Of a stretch of DNA of 44,249 nucleotides, positions 31,653-39,221 are shown one piece after another. The notes under the pieces are model-generated. The model worked only from the letters and a program-made list of their open reading frames with translations. It did not search any database and was not told the DNA's origin. This stretch comes from Acidobacteriota bacterium. Lineage in GTDB: Bacteria; Acidobacteriota; JAAYUB01. The position numbers were made by a program, and so were the translations under genes. The DNA is taken from the NCBI GenBank assembly GCA_016935015.1, contig JAFGRT010000147.1, positions 1 through 44,249 of the forward strand, written 5' to 3'. How positions within the stretch are numbered: position 1 is the stretch's first letter; the number at the start of each line of letters is the position of its first letter.

Positions 31653-33962
31653 TCAGCGAGCGGCGGGTTGGGTGCTGATCTGGAGTTCCTTGCCCCGGAT
31701 GGTCACACGGGCGGTGCCGCCCCGCTTCAATTGGCCGAACAGGACTTCATCCACGAAGTGCTTTTTGACGTTTTCCTGGATGATCCGCTCGATTTCCCGG
31801 GCACCGAATTCGCGGGAGAAGCCTTTGTCGGCCAGCCAGCGATAGGCCGCCGGCGTGACTTGCAGTGTGATCCCCTTTTCACGCAACTGGTCGGCAAATT
31901 CCCCCAGGTTTTTCTTGACGATCCGGATGAAAATCTCCCGATCCAGGCCGTTGAATCGGACAATCTTGTCCAGGCGATTGCGGAATTCCGGTGAAAAGAA
32001 GTGCTCCACGGCCCGGGTGAGGGCGCCCTGGTCGATGGTCTGGGGGCTGAAGCCCGGCCGGCTTTTGCCGATTTCCCGGGCGCCGGCGTTGGAGGTCATG
32101 ATCAGGATGGCGTTGCGAAAATCCGTGTGCTTGCCCGTGTTGTCGGTCAGGGTGGCGTAATCCATGATCTGCAGCAGGGTGTTGAAGATGTCCGGATGGG
32201 CCTTCTCGATTTCGTCCAACAACAGAACGGCGTGGGGGGACTTGCGGACGGCCTCGGTGAGCAGGCCGCCTTCCTCGTAGCCCACATACCCCGGCGGCGC
32301 GCCGATGAGCCGCGACACGGTGTGCTTTTCCTGGTACTCGCTCATGTCATAGCGGAGCAGGGGGATGCCCATCTCCAGGGCCAGCCGGCGGGCCAGTTCC
32401 GTCTTGCCGACGCCGGTGGGGCCGACAAAGAGAAAGCTGGCCACCGGCTTGTCCGGCAAGTTGAACCCGGCCCGGGCGCGTTTGATGGATTCCACGACCA
32501 GGTCGATGGCGTGATCCTGGCCGAAGATGTGCCGCTGCAGGTGATGCTGCAGGGCTTTCAATTTGCCGATATCCGATGTGGACACGGTCTTCTCCGGGAT
32601 TCGGGCCATGCGGGCCACGACCTTTTCCATATCCTCGGGGGTGAGGATGTCACCGGCCCGGCCGCCGATGCGCGCTCGGGCGCCGGCTTCGTCCATGACA
32701 TCGATGGCCTTGTCGGGCAGGTGGCGGTCGGTGATGTATTTGCCGGCCAATTCGGCCGCCGCGTACAGGGCCTCGTCGGCGTAGGTAATGCCGTGGTACT
32801 CTTCGTATTTCTTGCGCAAACCTTTTAAAATCAGGTAGGTTTCTTCCACTGATGGCTCGGCCACTTCCACCTTCTGAAAACGGCGGGGCAGCGCGCGGTC
32901 TTTTTCCAGGAACTTGCGGAAATCCTCGTGGGTGGAACAGCCGATGCAGCGGATCCGCCCGGCGGTGAGAATGGGTTTCAGCATGTTGGAGGCGTCCAGG
33001 GAGCCGCCAGAGACGGCCCCGGCGCCGACGATGGTGTGGATTTCGTCGATAAAGAGAATGGTGTTGTCCCGCCGGCTGAGGATGGCCAGGACTTTTTTCA
33101 TTCGCTCCTCGAAGTCGCCGCGGTACTTGGTGCCGGCCAGGATGGAGCTCATGTCGAGACGGTATATTTCGGCTCCCTGCAGTGGATCGGGCACCTTGCC
33201 GGCGGCGATGAGCTGGGCCAGCCCTTCGGTGATGGCCGTCTTGCCCACGCCTGGTTCCCCCACGTGGATGGGGTTGTTCTTGATGCGTCGGCAGAGGATC
33301 TGGATGGTTCGCTCCAGGATGTCCTCCCGGCCGATGAGGGGTTCCAGTTCGCCGCGGCGGGCCATTTCCGTCAGGTTGAGGGTGAACGCTTCCAGGATTT
33401 TCTGTTCCTTGTCCGGTTTGGCGTGGGGAAGCCGTTCAGGGCGTTCCGCCGCGGGTTGCTCTTCCAGCAACAAATCACTTTCTTCTTCCTCCTCCGCCTC
33501 GGTCTCCACCTCGGCTTCTGCCTCATCCAGCTCTTCCCCGGCTGAGATGCCGTGGGCGATGTAGCTGGTCAGATGGTACAAATCGATGCCCGCCTGGCGC
33601 AGGAAATAGGCGGCCGTCGTTTCCGTGCTCTTATACAGGGCGACGAGTAGATCGCCCAGGTCCACTTCCTCCTTCTGGGCGGCCAGGGCATGGGTGATGG
33701 CCAGATTCAGCACTTTCTGAAAGCCGAGAGTCTGCGAGACTTCGCCATCGGTGATGCGCGGGACTTTCCTTTCCAGATGGTCTTTCAGCACTCGGCGTAA
33801 ATCCTCGACATCGGCTCCGCTGTTCTCGAGGATTTCCATCCCCTCGTCCGAATAGGCGGCGGCATAGAGCAGATGCTCCGGCGTCACATACTCGTGCTGC
33901 TGGTTTTTGGCTTCGTAATAGGCACCCAGGATGATGCCGTTCAGCGTGTTGTTCAGTTCCAT
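31653..33962 (-). CDS. clpA: ATP-dependent Clp protease ATP-binding subunit ClpA
   Basis: This 769-residue AAA+ unfoldase feeds substrates to ClpP. It has an N-terminal double Clp repeat (1-140), an unusually acidic linker (about 144-172) with runs of Glu, and two AAA modules. Walker A of the first is GEPGVGKTA (Lys241). Walker A of the second is GPTGVGKTE near 515, with Walker B LLLDEIEKAHPDI. The ClpP-docking loop that usually reads I/L-G-F/L reads RPGFSP near residue 635. The absence of the M-domain of ClpB and ClpC and the co-encoded ClpS support ClpA. It starts seven bases after the clpS stop. ClpP is not in the window. It converges with the protease gene, only 27 bases away. Confidence 0.95.
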   Translation of the reverse strand: MELNNTLNGIILGAYYEAKNQQHEYVTPEHLLYAAAYSDEGMEILENSGADVEDLRRVLKDHLERKVPRITDGEVSQTLGFQKVLNLAITHALAAQKEEVDLGDLLVALYKSTETTAAYFLRQAGIDLYHLTSYIAHGISAGEELDEAEAEVETEAEEEEESDLLLEEQPAAERPERLPHAKPDKEQKILEAFTLNLTEMARRGELEPLIGREDILERTIQILCRRIKNNPIHVGEPGVGKTAITEGLAQLIAAGKVPDPLQGAEIYRLDMSSILAGTKYRGDFEERMKKVLAILSRRDNTILFIDEIHTIVGAGAVSGGSLDASNMLKPILTAGRIRCIGCSTHEDFRKFLEKDRALPRRFQKVEVAEPSVEETYLILKGLRKKYEEYHGITYADEALYAAAELAGKYITDRHLPDKAIDVMDEAGARARIGGRAGDILTPEDMEKVVARMARIPEKTVSTSDIGKLKALQHHLQRHIFGQDHAIDLVVESIKRARAGFNLPDKPVASFLFVGPTGVGKTELARRLALEMGIPLLRYDMSEYQEKHTVSRLIGAPPGYVGYEEGGLLTEAVRKSPHAVLLLDEIEKAHPDIFNTLLQIMDYATLTDNTGKHTDFRNAILIMTSNAGAREIGKSRPGFSPQTIDQGALTRAVEHFFSPEFRNRLDKIVRFNGLDREIFIRIVKKNLGEFADQLREKGITLQVTPAAYRWLADKGFSREFGAREIERIIQENVKKHFVDEVLFGQLKRGGTARVTIRGKELQISTQPAAR

Positions 33963-33969
33963 AGGTACA

Positions 33970-34287
33970 TCAGGCCTTTTCGACGCTGCATTTCAAGGGA
34001 AACTCCGCCTGCCGGGCCGCTTCGTGAACCTCGTTGACCTTGGTGACGGCGATGTCATAGGTGAATACGCCGGCAACGCCGTGACCGCGACGATGCACCT
34101 GGAGCATGATCTGGGTGGCTTCGGCGGCGGGCTTGTGAAAGAAACGGATCAGGATCTCCACCACGAAGTCCATGGTGGTATAGTCATCGTTGTGGATAAT
34201 CACCTTGTACATGTCAGGCGTCTTGCGGCGGGCGCGCGTTTTCAGCTCGACATCTTCTTTGAATTCGTTTTTTTCACGGCGCGACAT
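33970..34287 (-). CDS. clpS: ATP-dependent Clp protease adaptor ClpS
   Basis: This 105-residue adaptor delivers N-degron substrates to ClpA. The conserved binding-pocket segment is intact: YKVIIHNDDYTTMDFVVEIL, with the Asn-Asp-Asp that contacts the substrate amino group, and the later MLQVHRRGHGV helix. The flexible N-terminal tail (about 25 residues, charged) precedes it as in other ClpS proteins. GGAGGAA lies seven bases before the ATG at 34287. It is the first gene of the clpS-clpA operon and is divergent from the PAS-GGDEF-EAL gene. Confidence 0.96.
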   Translation of the reverse strand: MSRREKNEFKEDVELKTRARRKTPDMYKVIIHNDDYTTMDFVVEILIRFFHKPAAEATQIMLQVHRRGHGVAGVFTYDIAVTKVNEVHEAARQAEFPLKCSVEKA

Positions 34288-34320
34288 CTCGATTCCTCCG
34301 GCCCGATACAGGCCATTGAA

Positions 34321-34344
34321 TTTATAGCATAATTGGCAACAAAA
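34321..34344 (-). promoter_or_regulatory. Extended -10 promoter for clpS-clpA
   Basis: On the minus strand TATAAA (complement of 34321-34326) is preceded by TGC, an extended -10. The upstream sequence is AT-rich without a good -35. It lies 34 bases before the clpS ATG and faces away from the promoter at 34397. Confidence 0.55.
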
Positions 34345-34396
34345 TGAAACAGGGCCTGAACGATCGGCGGAATATATTCTAAATTGTAGAAAAATA

Positions 34397-34426
34397 TTGC
34401 TTTTACGAAACGGAGAATCGTATAAT
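34397..34426 (+). promoter_or_regulatory. Promoter for the PAS-GGDEF-EAL gene
   Basis: A perfect TATAAT (34421-34426) lies 18 bases after TTGCTT (34397-34402). The sequence before it (34370-34396) is AT-rich, like an UP element. It gives a leader of about 115 bases before the ATG at 34550. Confidence 0.6.
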
Positions 34427-34549
34427 ATGGACAGCGTTTAGCGGGGGAAACGTGCTGCTGAATAGCCGGGAGCGGATCTTTTGATCCTGGGGGTGTGGAA
34501 TCGTCAGGATCGGTGTATCGATTTTGGATTGGGGGGAATCGCAGGCAAG

Positions 34550-34999
34550 ATGACGGAAGAGTTTCAGCAGCTGGTCGAACGCCTGTTGCAGCTGGAAAAA
34601 GCGGTCGAGACGATGCAACTGGGCCTGACCATCAGTGACGTCAACCGCATCATCCGCTATGTCAATCCCGCCGAAGCCCGCATGCACGGCTATCAGCCGG
34701 AAGAACTCATCGGGCAGAGTGTGCAGATTCTCGCCCCGCCAGGGCTGCGCCGGCCGATGAGTGTCAAGAAAATGAGGGCCATCTCCAGTTGGAAACGACA
34801 GAGCCAGAACGCGCGCAAGGATGGAACCCTGTTCCCGGTGGAACTGTTGTCGGATGTTGTCCGCAACAGTGAGGGGGAGCCTATCGCGGTGGTGACCATC
34901 AGCCAGGATATCAGCGAGCGACTGCAGCTGGAGCAAGAGCTGCGGGAGAGCGAGGAACGCTACGCGCTGGCCATCGCCGGCGCCGCCGATGGTATCTAG
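34550..34999 (+). CDS. PAS-domain part of an interrupted PAS-PAS-GGDEF-EAL gene
   Basis: This 149-residue piece contains one full PAS domain (about 15-125: GLTISDVNRIIRYVNPAEAR, then NARKDGTLFPVEL and VTISQDISER) and the first helix and strand of a second. It ends at a TAG (34997-34999). The next in-frame codons read D-W-D-L and continue the second PAS domain without a frameshift. The sequence AADGI-stop-DWDL matches the usual PAS pattern G-I/L-W-D-W, so a Trp codon (TGG) has become TAG by one base. Alone, this piece would be a lone sensor fragment. The start is ATG 34550, with AGG a few bases upstream; earlier in-frame starts reach into the leader. Confidence 0.8.
   Translation: MTEEFQQLVERLLQLEKAVETMQLGLTISDVNRIIRYVNPAEARMHGYQPEELIGQSVQILAPPGLRRPMSVKKMRAISSWKRQSQNARKDGTLFPVELLSDVVRNSEGEPIAVVTISQDISERLQLEQELRESEERYALAIAGAADGI
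34997..34999 (+). other. In-frame TAG replacing a conserved PAS tryptophan codon
   Basis: The open frame before (34550-34996) and after (35000-36613) this codon is the same. Protein-domain homology runs across it. The base change from TGG to TAG is sufficient to explain the interruption. Confidence 0.85.
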
Positions 35000-35074
35000 G
35001 ACTGGGACCTGCGGTCCGACCGGATCGTCTATTCCAAACGCTGGAAGCGGCTGCTGGGTTTCGGAGAACAGGAA

Positions 35075-36613
35075 GTGAGCGACTCCCCCGAAGAGTGGTT
35101 TGCGCGGGTTCATCCCGATGACCTGCCTCGCCTGAAGCAGGATATCGCCGATCATCTCACCCAGCGCACGGCCCACCTGGAGACGGAGCATCGCCTGAGA
35201 CTCCGTGACCAGACGTATCGCTGGATGATCACCCGGGGAATGGCCATCTACGATGCAGCGGGCGTCCCCACCCGCATGGCCGGATCACTGACGGATATCA
35301 CCGACCGGAAAGTGTACGATCCCCTGACCCATCTCCCCAGCCGGGCTCTCTTCATGGACCGCCTGGGCAACACTCTGGCCCGGTCCCGGCGTTGGGAGGA
35401 TGCGTTCTTCGCCGTGCTGTACCTGGATATCGACCGCTTTAAAACCGTCAATGACAGTCTGGGGCATATCGCCGGCGACAAGCTCCTGGCGCAACTGGCC
35501 CGCATCCTGGAGAAATCCGTCCGCAGCGGGGACACGGTGGCGCGGATGGGCGGGGATGAATTCGCTCTTCTCATCGAGGAGATCACCACTGAGGACGAGG
35601 CCGCCCAGGTATATCAACGGATCGAGAAAGAATTGCAAAAACCGTTCATCCTGGATGGGTTTGAAATTTTCTGTTCCGTCAGTGTCGGTATCGCCCTCAG
35701 CTCGCTGAATTACGAGTCCGGCCAGGAAATCCTACGTGATGCCGATACGGCCATGTACCGGGCCAAGGGCCTGGGCCGGGCGCGCTATCAGATCTTCGAC
35801 CGGACCATGCGCGACCATATCCTGCACCGGCTGCGGATGGAACAGGAAATGCGCCGGGCCCTGGAGAACGGGGAATTTACGGTTCATTATCAACCCATCA
35901 TCACGACGGACTCCCGAAGTATTATCAGCATGGAGGCCCTGGTGCGCTGGCAGCATCCCCAGCGCGGGATGCTGCTCCCCGACGAATTCATTCCCGTCGC
36001 CGAAGAGACGGGATTGATCGTTCCCCTCGGTGAATTCGTCATGCGCGAGGCTTGCCGCCAAATGAACACCTGGCGGCATACGCTGGCCTTGAGCGAACCG
36101 CTCAATATTCACGTGAACGTCTCACCGCGACAGTTCCGGCGCTCGGATTTCTTCGAGATGGTGCGGGGAGTGCTTGTCGAGACGGATTTCAACGCCTCCT
36201 CGCTGGAAATCGAGATCACCGAAACCGTGTTCATCGAGGACCAGGAAGCCGCTGAACGGACCATGATGCGGCTCCAGGCCATGGGGATACGAGTCTGTAT
36301 CGACGATTTCGGCGTCGGGTATTCATCCCTCAGTTATCTGCACCGTTTTCCCGTAAATACCCTCAAGATCGACCGATCATTCACCTGCCGACTGGGACAG
36401 GAACACAAGGCGCGGGAGATGGTGCGGGCCATTGTCAATCTGGCCCAGGAATTGGGTATGACGGTCATCGCCGAGGGTGTGGAAGAGCAGGACGAACTCG
36501 AATGCCTGCGGCAGCTGAATTGTCGCTACTACCAGGGCTTTTCTTATTCTCGCCCCCTGGCGGTGCCGGAGGCCACCCAGCTGCTCCGGTCCAGCATGCC
36601 GGCCCCGGGATAA
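35075..36613 (+). CDS. Diguanylate cyclase/phosphodiesterase (PAS remnant, GGDEF, EAL), separated by the TAG
   Basis: This 512-residue downstream piece could start at GTG 35075, which has GGAGAACAGGAA upstream, so independent translation is conceivable. It carries most of the second PAS domain (1-75), then a GGDEF domain with an intact RMGGDEFALL signature near residue 165, and an EAL domain. The EAL signature is SMEALVRWQHP, and the catalytic set NVNVSPRQF, EITETVF, DDFGVGYSSL, LKIDRSF and EGVEE is visible. Both enzymatic halves look catalytically competent for c-di-GMP synthesis and breakdown, but the sensory input would be truncated. If the TAG at 34997 is an error or is read through, the whole protein is about 687 residues. 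Divergent from clpS. Confidence 0.85.
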   Translation: MSDSPEEWFARVHPDDLPRLKQDIADHLTQRTAHLETEHRLRLRDQTYRWMITRGMAIYDAAGVPTRMAGSLTDITDRKVYDPLTHLPSRALFMDRLGNTLARSRRWEDAFFAVLYLDIDRFKTVNDSLGHIAGDKLLAQLARILEKSVRSGDTVARMGGDEFALLIEEITTEDEAAQVYQRIEKELQKPFILDGFEIFCSVSVGIALSSLNYESGQEILRDADTAMYRAKGLGRARYQIFDRTMRDHILHRLRMEQEMRRALENGEFTVHYQPIITTDSRSIISMEALVRWQHPQRGMLLPDEFIPVAEETGLIVPLGEFVMREACRQMNTWRHTLALSEPLNIHVNVSPRQFRRSDFFEMVRGVLVETDFNASSLEIEITETVFIEDQEAAERTMMRLQAMGIRVCIDDFGVGYSSLSYLHRFPVNTLKIDRSFTCRLGQEHKAREMVRAIVNLAQELGMTVIAEGVEEQDELECLRQLNCRYYQGFSYSRPLAVPEATQLLRSSMPAPG

Positions 36614-36726
36614 ACTCCACCCGTCTTTGCATCGGCATCTTCACTGAATCTGCAAGACAACATCCGCAACGAGCCCCGTCCAGTCGCCGGTCTCGCGGCC
36701 GACGCTGCCCAACGGATATGATGCTG

Positions 36727-36756
36727 CCGCTTTCCTGAAATTGGCGGGTTTTTTTA
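36727..36756 (+). terminator. Possible intrinsic terminator after the GGDEF-EAL gene
   Basis: CCGCTTT and AAATTGGCGG can form a short stem with a three-base bulge, followed by seven T residues. The stem is weak, so this is tentative. The gap 36614-36849 holds no other gene. Confidence 0.35.
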
Positions 36757-36849
36757 TCCTTTAAATTGGTGGTATTCAAACAGCGGTCGGGCTGTTAGAG
36801 TGAGAATCATGGATCGGAATCGTCCGCATGTTGTTGCAGGAGGCTAATC

Positions 36850-38340
36850 ATGCTGTTGTTGAAGTTGGATAAAGGATCTTGCGCGCCCGTCTACCGGCAG
36901 ATCGTCGGGCAGATCCGCGACCTGGTGGACCGGGATGTTTTGGCCCCCGGCGATGCCCTCCCGTCGACGCGGATACTGGCGGAAAAGCTGGGCGTCAATC
37001 GATCGACGGTCTACAATGCCTATCAGGAATTGTGGGCCCTGGGGTATTTGGAGAGCCGCCCCGGCTCCTATACCCGGGTACGGCGACGCATGCGCATCGC
37101 CACTCCCGAGACCCGCGCGGACCAGGGGCTCATTGACTGGGAGGCCGTGTCTACGCCGGCCGGGGCCGATGTCTACCGGACCTTCCTCGACTACCGGCCG
37201 GAGTACCGGGTGACGGCTGCCGAAAATATCATCAATCTGAGTCAGTTGGATCTCGATCCCCGCCTCTTTCCGGCGGATGAATTTCGCAAGTGCATCAATC
37301 TGGCCCTGTTGCACCGCGGACCCAAAATCCTGGGCTACGGCGAATATGCCGGTTACGCCCCTCTGCGAGAAACCATCGCCCAGCGTATGCGGACCCACGG
37401 CGTGGCCCTCACCGCTGACGAGATCCTGATCACCAACGGTTCCCAGAACGGGATCGACCTGCTGCTCAAGATGCTGGTCGTTCCGGGCACGCCGGTGGTG
37501 GTGGAGTCGCCCACGTATGCCAACGTCATCCCGTTGCTGCGCTATTACCAGGCCCGCATCATTCCCGTGCCCATCCAAGCGGACGGATTGGATCTCTCCC
37601 GTCTCGAGAAGATTTTTCAGGCAGAACATCCCGCTTTTGTGTATACCATCCCCAATTTCCAGAATCCCACCGGCATCACCACATCCCAGGCCCATCGCGA
37701 GGCCCTGCTGGCCCTGTGTGAATGGTTCCGGGTGCCCATCGTCGAGGACGGCTTCGAGGAGGAGATGAAATACTACGGGAAGGTGACGCTGCCCATCAAA
37801 TCCATGGACCGCCAACAGATGGTAATTTACCTGGGCACGTTCTCCAAGGTGCTGTTCCCCGGGGTGCGCGTGGGCTGGATCGCCGCTGAGAAGGAGTGCA
37901 TCCGGCGCCTGACGGCCCTCAAGCGATTCTGCGATCTGACTTCCAGTCCGGTGGTCCAGGCCAGTCTCTACGAATTCTGCCGGCTGGGCCATTATGACCG
38001 GCATATCCAGCGCATGCACCGGGTGTTCCGCAAGCGGATGCAGGTGGCCGTCAGCGCCATGCGCGCGCACATCCCCGTCGACTGCGGCGAGTGGGTGGAG
38101 CCGGTGGGCGGCTATCTGGTCTGGTTGCACCTGAAGAAACCGGTCCCGGACGAGCAGACACTGGAGGGTATCTTCCGCCGCCACGGCGTGCTGATGTCCC
38201 CCGGCAAGCGGTATTTTCCCGAAATGCGACCCCGGCCGTTTTTCCGGATTTCCATCTCCATGCTGGACGAGGAGGAGATCGCCACAGGGATCCGCCGCCT
38301 GGGACGGGCGGTCAGGGAAATCTGCGGCCGGAGCGAATGA
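36850..38340 (+). CDS. MocR/PdxR-type transcriptional regulator (GntR HTH fused to aminotransferase fold)
   Basis: This 496-residue protein joins a GntR winged helix-turn-helix (about 1-75, with LPSTRILAEKLGVNRSTVYNAY) to a class I aminotransferase-like domain. The PLP-binding Lys333 is kept in GTFSKVLFPGVRVGW, and NPTG (FQNPTGIT) is present. Members of this family sense PLP or amino compounds and control nearby metabolic genes. GGAGG lies seven bases before the ATG at 36850. A radical SAM gene follows ten bases after the stop, an unusual partner for a MocR regulator. Alternatively the protein could be a true aminotransferase with an HTH, as some family members are. Confidence 0.92.
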   Translation: MLLLKLDKGSCAPVYRQIVGQIRDLVDRDVLAPGDALPSTRILAEKLGVNRSTVYNAYQELWALGYLESRPGSYTRVRRRMRIATPETRADQGLIDWEAVSTPAGADVYRTFLDYRPEYRVTAAENIINLSQLDLDPRLFPADEFRKCINLALLHRGPKILGYGEYAGYAPLRETIAQRMRTHGVALTADEILITNGSQNGIDLLLKMLVVPGTPVVVESPTYANVIPLLRYYQARIIPVPIQADGLDLSRLEKIFQAEHPAFVYTIPNFQNPTGITTSQAHREALLALCEWFRVPIVEDGFEEEMKYYGKVTLPIKSMDRQQMVIYLGTFSKVLFPGVRVGWIAAEKECIRRLTALKRFCDLTSSPVVQASLYEFCRLGHYDRHIQRMHRVFRKRMQVAVSAMRAHIPVDCGEWVEPVGGYLVWLHLKKPVPDEQTLEGIFRRHGVLMSPGKRYFPEMRPRPFFRISISMLDEEEIATGIRRLGRAVREICGRSE

Positions 38341-38350
38341 GGAGGCGACC

Positions 38351-39121
38351 ATGCTGCTGGAACTGAAGGAGGAGATCATCTATGGACCAGTGAACTCGCG
38401 GCGTCTGGGCCGGTCGCTGGGCATCAACCTGTTCCCGCTGCGCCAGAAGTACTGTTCTTTCAATTGCTGCTATTGCCACTACGGCTGGACGGATTACGAC
38501 GCCATGGACCGTCTTCCCTCGGGCTCGTTTCCCGACGTCCCGGCGGTCATGGCGGCCGTGGAGGCGGCCCTGGTCCGGCTGGCGCCGCATCCGCCCGACT
38601 ACCTGACGTTTTCCGGCAACGGCGAGCCGACGCTGCATCCGCGCTTTCCGGACATGGCCGCCGCCCTGCGTGACCTGCGCGATCGCCGGGCGCCGGACAG
38701 CCGCACGGCCGTCCTTTCCAATTCCTCCAGGGTGATGGAGCCGGCGATCCGGCGCGGTCTGGACCTGCTGGACCTGCGCATCATGAAACTGGATGCCGGC
38801 ACGCCGGTCATGCTGCGGCGTTTCAACGATCCGGAGCCGGGAATCCGTCTGGTGGACATGGTGGCCGGCCTGGCCGCCATGGGCCGAGTGACTCTCCAGG
38901 CGCTGTTCGCCGGCGGTCCAGCGGGCAATCTGGCGCCGGAGCATGTGGCGACTTGGCGGGATTGCCTGGCGCGGATCCGGCCGCAAACCGTGCAGATTTA
39001 TACCCTGGACCGGGGCTACCCCGGTGCCGGTATTCGCCCGGCGACTACGCTGGAACTGGAGGAGATCTGTGATCGGCTGACCGAAGCGGAGATTCCGGCG
39101 CAGGTTTTCTGCCGGGTTTGA
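38351..39121 (+). CDS. Radical SAM protein, COG0731-like
   Basis: This 256-residue protein begins with YGPVNSRRLGRSLGIN, the opening seen in a widespread group of small radical SAM proteins of uncertain function. It continues with CSFNCCYC (Cys35, Cys39, Cys42) and a FSGNGEPTLH motif, in which N-G-E-P takes the place of G-G-E-P as is usual for that group. There is no auxiliary cluster domain. GGAGG precedes the ATG at 38351. It is ten bases behind the MocR-type gene, so the two form an operon and their functions may be linked. Confidence 0.88.
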   Translation: MLLELKEEIIYGPVNSRRLGRSLGINLFPLRQKYCSFNCCYCHYGWTDYDAMDRLPSGSFPDVPAVMAAVEAALVRLAPHPPDYLTFSGNGEPTLHPRFPDMAAALRDLRDRRAPDSRTAVLSNSSRVMEPAIRRGLDLLDLRIMKLDAGTPVMLRRFNDPEPGIRLVDMVAGLAAMGRVTLQALFAGGPAGNLAPEHVATWRDCLARIRPQTVQIYTLDRGYPGAGIRPATTLELEEICDRLTEAEIPAQVFCRV

Positions 39122-39156
39122 CCTGAACACTGGATTTCAGGATTCAGCATGAACCA

Positions 39157-39189
39157 CCCCGGGTCGCCCCACAGCAAGGCAACCCGGGG
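39157..39189. terminator. Strong hairpin between convergent genes
   Basis: CCCCGGGT (39157-39164) and ACCCGGGG (39182-39189) form a perfect eight-base stem around a 17-base loop. It lies between the stops of the radical SAM gene and the M14 peptidase gene. Neither side has a T-run directly after the stem, so it may act as a bidirectional transcript end or 3' stabiliser rather than a classical terminator. Confidence 0.45.
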
Positions 39190-39221
39190 CTGTATATCGA
39201 TAAAAAAAAGATTTTTGCCGC

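Noticed and set aside
34997-34999. UAG recoded as pyrrolysine or another amino acid.
   Set aside because: No other gene in the window has an internal TAG, and the position is a Trp codon lost by one base, which is more simply a nonsense mutation or sequencing error.
36844-38379. A minus-strand frame of 511 codons opposite the MocR-type gene.
   Set aside because: Shadow of a gene with intact HTH and PLP-lysine motifs.
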